A DNA stretch of 64,000 bases from NCBI GenBank assembly GCA_028281765.1, contig JANQJF010000119.1, positions 44,402-108,401 of the forward strand, given 5' to 3'. The stretch comes from Planctomycetota bacterium (lineage in GTDB: Bacteria > Planctomycetota > UBA1135 > UBA2386). The notes beneath the pieces are model-generated. The model ran no database searches and had not been told where the DNA came from. It saw only the letters and a program-made list of their open reading frames with translations. The translations under genes were made by a program, and so were the position numbers. Numbering within the stretch: the stretch's first letter is position 1; every line of letters begins with the position of its first letter. Positions 38,925 to 46,922 of the stretch are shown here, piece after piece.

Positions 38925-39679
38925 GCCATCTCCCTCAGATCTGCAACCAGCTCTTGCAGCCGCCTCTTTCCTCGCCCCGCGCTACAGAACGCGTATGTGG
39001 AGTGAACGACGAAGCTGCCAACACCAACGCCTACTTCGTGAGCTACACAAGCCTGCAGTCGTGCCAACCCCAGCATGTTACCGAGAACTTTGTATCGATA
39101 GTCATGACTGCGGTAGATTGCCGTCAAGTGCACCTGTTCTTGGAACAGCTTGAATGACAAGTGCGAAAGACATGGTCCGCCGCGCGTGAGCCTCCGATCA
39201 TTTGCGGTGTTGTAGAGTGGAAGGTCATACTCGCCCTCGGACACACCGAGTTCATAAGCTGACTTGAAGCCCCCATGACGGGAGGCCTCTCGCTTCATTT
39301 TCTTGATCAGCGTCTCCAGGGGATTGAACACACCCCCCTCCGCATCCCGTCGGCGAAGCAACCGGTGTGCGTAGGTACCCCATCTTGTAGCAATCGCGCC
39401 GTAGTCTTCGTCCGGATACTTTTCGAAGACACCTGAAAGGCCGCGCCGGGTGTATTCCCAACCCGGAAAGATCGTTTCGGCAACCGTATGCAGGGGAAAC
39501 TGATCTTCTTCGGCATAGAACTCGTCAACGCGATCCATCACATCCCTGGTCCGAGGACCATCAGACAGTGGCGAGTTTATCGCGAGAATGATATTGAGTT
39601 GAGTTTCGGCGTCTAAGAGGTATTCGGTCGCGTCCAACCAACCCTCAAGCCTCGTCTCCACTGAGAACAGTCTTGTCAC
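38921..39679 (-). CDS. Thymidylate-synthase-like protein
   Basis: GGPCLSHLSFKLFQEQVHLTAIYRSHDYRYKVLGNMLGLARLQACVAHEVGVGVGSFVVHSTYAF: TS-like PC nucleophile and RSxD segment. Confidence 0.7.
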   Translation of the reverse strand: MTRLFSVETRLEGWLDATEYLLDAETQLNIILAINSPLSDGPRTRDVMDRVDEFYAEEDQFPLHTVAETIFPGWEYTRRGLSGVFEKYPDEDYGAIATRWGTYAHRLLRRRDAEGGVFNPLETLIKKMKREASRHGGFKSAYELGVSEGEYDLPLYNTANDRRLTRGGPCLSHLSFKLFQEQVHLTAIYRSHDYRYKVLGNMLGLARLQACVAHEVGVGVGSFVVHSTYAFCSAGRGKRRLQELVADLREMA

Positions 39680-40308
39680 GGCGCAACCTCATGAGTCAAG
39701 ACCATCGCTTCGCGAAGATGCGCTCCCAAGAACGAATCGTCCAGCCACGCGTGCCCCGCGTCACCCCACAACGTGCCCCAACTGTTGCGGATGAGGAACA
39801 AGCGCCGCGCCTTTTCTGAACCCAGCCCAACTGCAACGACGGCATGAAGCCCCCGAACAGGACCGCTCGCAGACACAATCCAAGGCGATCTCACGTCGAA
39901 GAATGGATCCGGAATCGCTATGCCAAGCACAACCGTCGAGCCACTACGCAGCAAACCTTCGACCTCGTCGGGCTCTGCAGGCTTCGGCTCCGACGCGCGA
40001 TGGTAGGTGGCTACGGTGCTGTCGGGCGCCCAGCTCGGCACCGGCGTGACGACGTGATATGGGCAATCGGCCTCCAACGGCTGGCCTTGCTCATCAAGCG
40101 CTTTCGCAGTCGCCGCGAAGGACGCATCGTTGCCTGGGGCGCACCCTGTCGAGAAGAAGTGGAGATACTCTGGAGACAACTCGTCAGTTTCAACCCTCGC
40201 ACCCTGATGCGCGGTCGTGGCTGCGTGAGCCAAACAAGTCGGACGCTCTCTTTGGTCTCTCACGCACCCTACTCGACTTCGATGATCGACGGTGAGTACG
40301 ATGCTCAT
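39676..40308 (-). CDS. Papain-like (C1 family) cysteine peptidase
   Basis: VRDQRERPTCLAHAATTAHQ (Q...C), GPVRGLHAVVAVGLG (H), FLIRNSWGTLWGDAGHAWL (N). Confidence 0.85.
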   Translation of the reverse strand: MSIVLTVDHRSRVGCVRDQRERPTCLAHAATTAHQGARVETDELSPEYLHFFSTGCAPGNDASFAATAKALDEQGQPLEADCPYHVVTPVPSWAPDSTVATYHRASEPKPAEPDEVEGLLRSGSTVVLGIAIPDPFFDVRSPWIVSASGPVRGLHAVVAVGLGSEKARRLFLIRNSWGTLWGDAGHAWLDDSFLGAHLREAMVLTHEVAP

Positions 40309-41300
40309 GCCTCTGCCAGGGCTGCTTCTCGAAGACGACGAGGGAAGCCCCCGCGCTCCTTGCCATGGTTGTCGACCTTGATCCGGATCTCCTCGAGACG
40401 CTCCTGACTCCAACGTCGACGATGCAGAAAAAGAAGCTGGTGGACCCCGGCACTTTGAATTCTCAAGAACACCGTACGCCTCTGCAAACCTCCGTACGTA
40501 GCCTGCGCCTTGATCGATGCTGAAACCTCGGACACGATTTCTACGGACTCGCCCGCATCGACAAGCTCCCAAAGATAGCCTCCAGAAGCATTGTCCTGCA
40601 CCTGAACCGCGAAGAGGTCATCCGGGCCCGCCTCGAGACACGTGCCCGTGTCATTCTCGGTGAGGCTCCATACGGCGGCCCAGGGATTGGTTATGAGATC
40701 CTCGGGGGCGAGTAAACGCTTTAGATCCTTGACCTTCGCCTTCTGCAGACCTTTCGCCGAGTTGCTCGAAATCGCATTCTGCGCGACCAGGGCCCAAAGC
40801 GTTGCAACAAAACTCGTGCCTAGCCGAAGCGACAATTGATAGACAGTCTCGGGCTGCATCAACGCCTCCTTCGTCCAACCGTGCCGCCTAGCCGCCGCTA
40901 CGAGCAACTCCTTCGGTGCGAGCAACTCGGACGCGAAAGTGTCCGCTGCCAGTTCTTCCAACGGCCGGGACTTGGGTCCGTATCGACCCGAGAATCCGAT
41001 CGACTCGCTCGGATCAAAGCTTGTGCGGTGACCAAGAAGGACGTGACCAAGTTCGTGGGCCAACGTAAATCGCTGGATCGGCAAGTCCAGTTTGGTGGTA
41101 ACGAGGATTCCTCGTAGCTGATCGTCCACAGTTATGGATGCCCCCCAGAGACCGCCTAGAGGGGCGAATCGAAACGGAATCTCAAGCGCAAGGACCGCAC
41201 CGACGACATCGAAACTAGTACGCCGCGGATCCCGGAAACGCCGGGTTATGGTCGCTGCCTCAGCCACGGCGCGGAGGATCTCCTCACTTCGGCTTCTCAT
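40305..41300 (-). CDS. ImmA/IrrE-family metallopeptidase
   Basis: LPIQRFTLAHELGHVLLGH (HExxH) and ELAADTFASELLAP. Confidence 0.9.
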   Translation of the reverse strand: MRSRSEEILRAVAEAATITRRFRDPRRTSFDVVGAVLALEIPFRFAPLGGLWGASITVDDQLRGILVTTKLDLPIQRFTLAHELGHVLLGHRTSFDPSESIGFSGRYGPKSRPLEELAADTFASELLAPKELLVAAARRHGWTKEALMQPETVYQLSLRLGTSFVATLWALVAQNAISSNSAKGLQKAKVKDLKRLLAPEDLITNPWAAVWSLTENDTGTCLEAGPDDLFAVQVQDNASGGYLWELVDAGESVEIVSEVSASIKAQATYGGLQRRTVFLRIQSAGVHQLLFLHRRRWSQERLEEIRIKVDNHGKERGGFPRRLREAALAEA

Positions 41301-41644
41301 TCGTCCTGTCCAGCAGACCGTTGCCTCAGGAACTGAGCAAATCGAAGCACTTCCGATCGGTCCTCAGGAGAGAGCTTCGCAGCTGCCCGGGCAACCATGC
41401 TAATAGACTCCGACTCGAGAGGATCGGCGTCCTTGCTGGTCAAGTCGTCCATGTTTCGCTGGTATAGCCTAGACAGTTTCTGCAACTCCAGCGCGTCCAG
41501 CCGCCGCGATCCACTCTCTATCAGAGATATCGCAGATCGCGGGGTACCCAGAAACGAAGCCACGTCTTCTTGTGAGTACCCTGCGTACTCACGCGCTTCT
41601 CGCAACCGAGCGCCGAGAGCGCGACGATCAGCTTCCTCGGTCAC
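41297..41644 (-). CDS. XRE-family HTH regulator
   Basis: ARLREAREYAGYSQEDVASFLGTPRSAISLIESGSRRLDALELQKLSRLY. Confidence 0.9.
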   Translation of the reverse strand: MTEEADRRALGARLREAREYAGYSQEDVASFLGTPRSAISLIESGSRRLDALELQKLSRLYQRNMDDLTSKDADPLESESISMVARAAAKLSPEDRSEVLRFAQFLRQRSAGQDE

Positions 41645-42042
41645 GGCTCCTCCTTTCTACTCTGACGTTCAAGGGCGACCTGGACCATGCTCGGAACCAA
41701 GTCGCTTATCATGTCGTCGACATCGAAGTAGCCTCCCGCGCGAATCAGTCGCACGTCTAGCTTGATGCCAAGATGCTGCTCAAACACCGGAGAACTGCGC
41801 GCTACCGCTTTGGAGTCGAGCACAGGCATCGTGTCCCACAGGTCGGAGCCACCGGGAAGTCCTTCCGGCCCGCCCTCCACCAGCGCATCCCAGTCCGCCG
41901 ACTCCAGCTCAACCCAGGCACGAAGGTCTCGCTCGAGAGCATCTTCTAAGCCTTTTTGCGACAGGAGGTTGAGTTGCGTGAACATTCTGATGACGTCTGA
42001 ATATCGAACATGATACCCCTTCCGTGTTCGAAAGTCAAACAC
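41641..42042 (-). CDS. Unknown 133-aa protein
   Basis: Overlaps XRE by 4 nt and PPTase by 8 nt. Confidence 0.6.
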   Translation of the reverse strand: MFDFRTRKGYHVRYSDVIRMFTQLNLLSQKGLEDALERDLRAWVELESADWDALVEGGPEGLPGGSDLWDTMPVLDSKAVARSSPVFEQHLGIKLDVRLIRAGGYFDVDDMISDLVPSMVQVALERQSRKEEP

Positions 42043-42700
42043 CTCCAGGAGCGATGATCTCCGCCGAACTGCAGATCCACGGCAGTGGGACCGAACACCT
42101 GACCGGGATGACTAGCCCGCCGGGAACCTCTGCCGTTGCGGCGCGAGCCCCGTTGGACGGCCGCTCCCACGTCAATCTCACATCTTTGAACGCCAGACGC
42201 TGTCCACGGAGCGGATAGCAAGCCTTGAACACCGCCTCTTTGGCCGCAAGAGTCATCAGATGTGCCACGTTCTCCTCCGGCGGATCGAATGGAGCCTCTT
42301 CGTCTTCGGCAAACACCAATCCGTCGAGCTGACAACCATCGTCGGAACAGAACTCGACATCGATTCCGAGTGACAGCAGATTGCTGCGCGGAGCCACCGC
42401 GACGATGACTACCGTTCCCTTGTGCGTCACACTTCCCACGTACCCGTCAGGCCACAAGCGGTGACCTTCCTCAGAACGAGCCGGCACGTCGTCCGCTGGC
42501 GCACCCGCCCCTTCAAGCGCCGCAATCAACGTGCGGCGGACAGCGGCAGCCTTCGCCTCCGAAAAGACGCGACGTCGATCGACTCCTTGCACCGCCTGCG
42601 GTTTGGGTAACCAAGAGGCAAACGAACCTCCCGCAACGCAGGCACTCGGAAGAAGTGCACGCATCGACACAGCCGCCGGATGAGTATCGTCTATTCGCAT
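42035..42700 (-). CDS. 4'-phosphopantetheinyl transferase superfamily protein
   Basis: GYVGSVTHKGTVVIVAVAPRSNLLSLGIDVE ... MTLAAKEAVFKACYPLRGQRLAFKDVRLTW. Confidence 0.85.
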   Translation of the reverse strand: MRIDDTHPAAVSMRALLPSACVAGGSFASWLPKPQAVQGVDRRRVFSEAKAAAVRRTLIAALEGAGAPADDVPARSEEGHRLWPDGYVGSVTHKGTVVIVAVAPRSNLLSLGIDVEFCSDDGCQLDGLVFAEDEEAPFDPPEENVAHLMTLAAKEAVFKACYPLRGQRLAFKDVRLTWERPSNGARAATAEVPGGLVIPVRCSVPLPWICSSAEIIAPGGV

Positions 42701-42952
42701 GACTGCACCACTCTCCCCGCCGAGACTTGGAAAACCTCCGATTCGGGCCCGGCTCTGATACAAGCTGATGCACCAACTCATTGCAAGCAACGGTCGCCGG
42801 ATCGCGAAGTTGGCGACCAAGAAACCTGCGACCTGCACTTCCGAAGCGGCCAACCCCGACTACAGAGCTCGAGTCATCGACGGGTGAGCCGTGTCCGATG
42901 CCCTGACAGGACATTCACGGCTACGCGCCTTGCGCGATCCTGTTGCCGGTCG

Positions 42953-44227
42953 TTAGGAACGAGTGAACTCGCTGCACGCGACAATATTGAAGGCCTCCAC
43001 GGACATGTCGCCGCCGACAACATCATAACAAAGTGCGTGAGTCAGCTTCCCCGACCGCGGCCTGCTCCAAAGATCTACGACGACTTGGAAGGGCGGCTGC
43101 ACCCCCTCTATCCACTCGAACAATCGACCCCAACCCAGTCCGTCGAGCGAAGGCACGCAAGGCTCCCTAATGCCAAGTACGGTTGGGTGCAGCCTGGAGT
43201 TGTGGTATGCAACTCGAATGCCCAGGTCGAGAGCGACACGATCGAGCTCGCCGCCAGACAGACTCTGGAGCGGAAGGAACGGAGACCGAGGCCCAACACG
43301 CACTTTGAGATCGCCGCCGCCGAGTTCGTAGCAAAACCCAAAGAGAGACCCGTCGCCGGGCACTCCCTCGAGACAGGCCACGAGCTCCTCACCCGAAAGC
43401 GCGAAGCAGCGCATCAGACCATCGATAGCACCCCGCTCGAAACTCTCGGCCTGAAGCCGAGGGATCTCCACCAAGTCTATGGACGGAGAGAAGACAGGAG
43501 TGCGCACATCGTCGACCCACATCTCTGCACGGCCTCGATTGCAAACCACCGCAATACTACTGCCATCCGAGCGACGGAGAATCAGCTCACCACGCGGCGC
43601 AAACGTTCGGTCAGACGCATGAACAACCAACTGGATTCCGTGGCCGGATTGCCCACTTTCAGGATCGCGACAGCCCTCATCAGTGATTGGCTGGCGACAT
43701 ACCAAGAAGGCATCTCGATCGCTGAAGACGCGCAACATGTCGCTGAGGCCACAGCTGAGCTTGCTTGTTCCAGCACACACGGTCAACGCACCGAACCGAA
43801 CACAAGCTCGACCCTGCACTCCACCAAAGTCAACGATGCTGAGCTCAAGAACGGGTCGTTCTGACTTGTCAGAAGGAGTCGCATGGTCGGTCCCGGGCGT
43901 CGACTCGGACTGCTCTTTCCATGATCTGAGCAATTCGGGCGGGAAAGCAGCCACATTCTCAGGCTTGTCCACACGATCTGCGCAGATCGCACACAGCCAA
44001 ATCCCGTTACTCGGCGCCGAGCGATCTTGAGGGGACAGAGAATCATCGTATCGGGGCCCCAGGCTTGAAGCCGCTGTGATGTGACATGCCTTTCCCGTGC
44101 GACTGGATTTCTCTGCGACCGCGTCCGACGGACCAACCGTGGAACGACCACACTCTGGGCGCGCACAGCGGTATCCCGCGCGTTCAGCCAACGCCCGTTT
44201 GGTGGCCAGTGTGAATTCGTGACGCAT
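42953..44227 (-). CDS. HNH-like nuclease fused to degenerate ABC/SMC-like ATPase
   Basis: GYRCARPECGRSTVGPS...CHITAASSLGPRYDDSLSPQDRSAPSNGIWLCAICADRVD..LLRSWK (HNH family) then LQSLSGGELDRVALDLG (ABC signature) with eroded Walker A/B. Confidence 0.7.
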   Translation of the reverse strand: MRHEFTLATKRALAERAGYRCARPECGRSTVGPSDAVAEKSSRTGKACHITAASSLGPRYDDSLSPQDRSAPSNGIWLCAICADRVDKPENVAAFPPELLRSWKEQSESTPGTDHATPSDKSERPVLELSIVDFGGVQGRACVRFGALTVCAGTSKLSCGLSDMLRVFSDRDAFLVCRQPITDEGCRDPESGQSGHGIQLVVHASDRTFAPRGELILRRSDGSSIAVVCNRGRAEMWVDDVRTPVFSPSIDLVEIPRLQAESFERGAIDGLMRCFALSGEELVACLEGVPGDGSLFGFCYELGGGDLKVRVGPRSPFLPLQSLSGGELDRVALDLGIRVAYHNSRLHPTVLGIREPCVPSLDGLGWGRLFEWIEGVQPPFQVVVDLWSRPRSGKLTHALCYDVVGGDMSVEAFNIVACSEFTRS

Positions 44228-44384
44228 GTATTTGGAACTCTCGAACCTTGGGCAAACGCGAACCGGGCCATCAAGCTACCACCAAACGCCATGTGGTCAT
44301 CACTGAACTCGCCGCCACCCTTGTCCGCGACTGCAAAGTACTTGATGCGAAGTACCTACTCCACTCCGCGCATTGTGATCTAGC

Positions 44385-46472
44385 TCAACACGACGTGATG
44401 CCCTCATCTCGCAGCATCACACTCACGTGTTGCCCCTCCAGCAAACCCGCCTCTGCGAGCTTCTTCTCGACCCTCCTTCGTGCCTTCTCGTTCGTCGCGA
44501 CCACGTTCACCCGGTTTCCTGACTCCAGCGCTTTCTGCACGTTCGAGACCACGTCAGATTTCCCGGATTCGACTTCAACACCCACTCGCTTGCCCCCTCG
44601 CTCTGCCAGCACGTCAACCCAACCCCCGACTCGCGGCGCTTCAACCATCACCTTCCAGCCGTCCTTCCGCAGCCGTTCTGCCCAGGCCAGCTTCCAGTAC
44701 TCGTGCTCAACGGATTCTTGCCCGCTCGAACGCTTCCTCTCGTGGCCCGCGACCGCGCCACCCTCACCGCTCGCGCCTCGAGTCCCGGACCGAATGGTCG
44801 GCAGCAGCACGCGCTTACGCGAGCGCCCGATCTCGACCATCCCTGTTCGCAACATCCCTGCCGCGACAGCATCATGCTTGACGCGCTCGCCCTTGCTTGC
44901 TCCCCATTCAAGTCGCTCGTACCGTGCGGCGACCCCGTCAGTGGGATGCTCCGTGCAGTCTCGCACGAGTGCTAGAACCTCCGCTGACGGACCATCTGAT
45001 GGCGGAAAGTGTCCGAAAGTGCCGGATCCTGACTCCCCAGCCCTTCTCGAGCCGGAAAGTGACGTATTCCGCCGTGGCAGGGTTTTTCGCGCGATGTAGT
45101 CGCGCAGCTTCTCGTCTGTCATCGCCCCTTTCTTCACGGGGACGTGGTCGAACTGCACGAGGAACGGCTCCTTCCACCGATCCGCGAGTTTCACGATGCC
45201 TTGTCCGACCGGGAGCCGCGAGAGATGTCGCCTATCTTCATCCTGGAGTCCTGAGAGCACCTGTCCGCGCGCGATGTCTGAAGGTTCCCGCAGGCTGAAC
45301 GTCACGGTCGCGTAGAGGTTACCGAGCGCCGCCTGGCTGATCAGGCTCGGGTGCTGGTCTACCACGACGAATCCGATCCCGAGTTCGCGTCCTTGCCGGA
45401 GCATCTGCCCCATCACGGACTCACTCGCCCGCCCGGATTTCTTGAAGAGCAAGTGATGTGCTTCTTCCACGATCACGACGAGCCGCAGTTGCTCGCGTTT
45501 CTCTTGGTTCAGTTGGGCGAAGAACAGCCACTGCATGAGTATCGGGACCAAGAACTGCTTCGCGTTGTCGCTGAGCGTGTCGAGTTCGATCACCGTGCTT
45601 TGCCTCAAGAGCCGTCGCGTCATCTCCTGTTGGTCGCGCACGGTCACGGCGTGGCTTGGCAGACTGAACGATAGGCTCTGCAGTGCCCGAACCGCGGTCA
45701 CCTTCCATGATGCGGCCCGGCCCGTCACTTCTCGTGCATCCAACGCTTCCACGACATCGTCGATCACTGGCCACAACTTCGCGCCACACCGCTCGTAGAG
45801 CTCGCTGAGCACCTGCTGCAGGAGGCTCTTGGCGCCATCGCCGAGCGTGTAGGCAGCAGCGAGTGCGTCTACAAATCGCAGGATGTGCGCTCGTGTCTCC
45901 AGCCCTGGCGGCGGGATGAGCGGGTTGAACACGAACGGCGACAGCGAGCGTCCTGGCGTGTAGACGTTGATCTGTCGCGCAAGCAGTGGCAGCAGATGCC
46001 GGGCGGTTCGCTTCCAATCAAGAAACAGAAAGGGGATACCTCGCGCGGAGAGTTCTTGGACGAGTCGCAGGCACGCATTCGTCTTCCCAGCCCCGCTCCT
46101 GCCGAACAGCCCGAGCCCTTGCAGAAGTTCTCCCCGACTCAAACCGAATCGGTAGGTATACCGCGGGTATACCACGCGCCCGAGACTCAGCGGGCCTTTG
46201 CCGATTGTTGCCGGTGGTGGTGGGAGCAGGAGTTGATGCTCCCAACCGGCCCCGAAGACGCATCGCGCCCGTTCTTGAATGTGTTTCTCGAGCAGGGAAC
46301 GGCGGTGCTCAGAAAGAAGCGGCAAAGATGCCCGCCACTGCTGCACCTCCCGCGGCATGAGCGGCGCGAGCCTACGCAGCGCTCGCTCGACCGTCATCGC
46401 CTCCTCCGAGTGCGTCCCAGTCCGCGAGGTGTTCAGCGAGTGCGCGTTGCAGTTGTGAAACCGCGTCTTCAT
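44385..46472 (-). CDS. HerA/VirB4-like ATPase with C-terminal PD-(D/E)XK-like nuclease domain
   Basis: GLFGRSGAGKTNACLRLV, LRLVVIVEEAHHLLF; C-term SVEHEYWKLAWAERLRKDGWKVMVEAPRVGGWVDVLAERGGKRVGVEVESGKSDVVSNVQKAL. Confidence 0.85.
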   Translation of the reverse strand: MKTRFHNCNAHSLNTSRTGTHSEEAMTVERALRRLAPLMPREVQQWRASLPLLSEHRRSLLEKHIQERARCVFGAGWEHQLLLPPPPATIGKGPLSLGRVVYPRYTYRFGLSRGELLQGLGLFGRSGAGKTNACLRLVQELSARGIPFLFLDWKRTARHLLPLLARQINVYTPGRSLSPFVFNPLIPPPGLETRAHILRFVDALAAAYTLGDGAKSLLQQVLSELYERCGAKLWPVIDDVVEALDAREVTGRAASWKVTAVRALQSLSFSLPSHAVTVRDQQEMTRRLLRQSTVIELDTLSDNAKQFLVPILMQWLFFAQLNQEKREQLRLVVIVEEAHHLLFKKSGRASESVMGQMLRQGRELGIGFVVVDQHPSLISQAALGNLYATVTFSLREPSDIARGQVLSGLQDEDRRHLSRLPVGQGIVKLADRWKEPFLVQFDHVPVKKGAMTDEKLRDYIARKTLPRRNTSLSGSRRAGESGSGTFGHFPPSDGPSAEVLALVRDCTEHPTDGVAARYERLEWGASKGERVKHDAVAAGMLRTGMVEIGRSRKRVLLPTIRSGTRGASGEGGAVAGHERKRSSGQESVEHEYWKLAWAERLRKDGWKVMVEAPRVGGWVDVLAERGGKRVGVEVESGKSDVVSNVQKALESGNRVNVVATNEKARRRVEKKLAEAGLLEGQHVSVMLRDEGITSC

Positions 46473-46782
46473 AGGCTTGGAGTAGTCGTCGTTCTTCGGT
46501 TTGCAGCTCTCCGAGTCGTCGGTGGATGCGGTCTCTGCCTGCTCCTCTGACGTCGTAGATGCGCGGCTCGTACAGGAGCGTTCGTCTCAGACGTGTCGCG
46601 ACACCGCTCCGCTCGCGTTGAAGCGAACTGAACTGTCGGCGGAACGACCGCCGGGTCGATCGAAGTCGCTCGAGAGAGAGCGCGAGCTCGGTGAGAATGC
46701 CGCGCTCAGTAGATGTTGCCACGCGCCGGCGCGACTTCACCAACCGCCGCGCACGCTCCTCGAGATCCAATCCCGCTGCCAT
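46372..46782 (-). CDS. Coiled-coil protein
   Basis: MAAGLDLEERARRLVKSRRRVATSTERGILTELALSLERLRSTRRSFRR...; overlaps the HerA ORF N-terminus. Confidence 0.5.
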   Translation of the reverse strand: MAAGLDLEERARRLVKSRRRVATSTERGILTELALSLERLRSTRRSFRRQFSSLQRERSGVATRLRRTLLYEPRIYDVRGAGRDRIHRRLGELQTEERRLLQAYEDAVSQLQRALAEHLADWDALGGGDDGRASAA

Positions 46783-46922
46783 GAAAAATGCAGTGAGACT
46801 GGGCTGAAGAGCAACGTCACCGATGGGTCGGGCGACACCGAGAAACCCACCTACAGCCGATGCCACGGCGGGAACTAGTCCACAATCGCGCGCACGACCG
46901 AGTTGAGGCGATATCAACCCTC

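Noticed and set aside
42953-43864. Plus-strand 394-aa ORF 42680..43864
   Set aside because: Antisense to the HNH/ABC-like gene, which has recognisable motifs.
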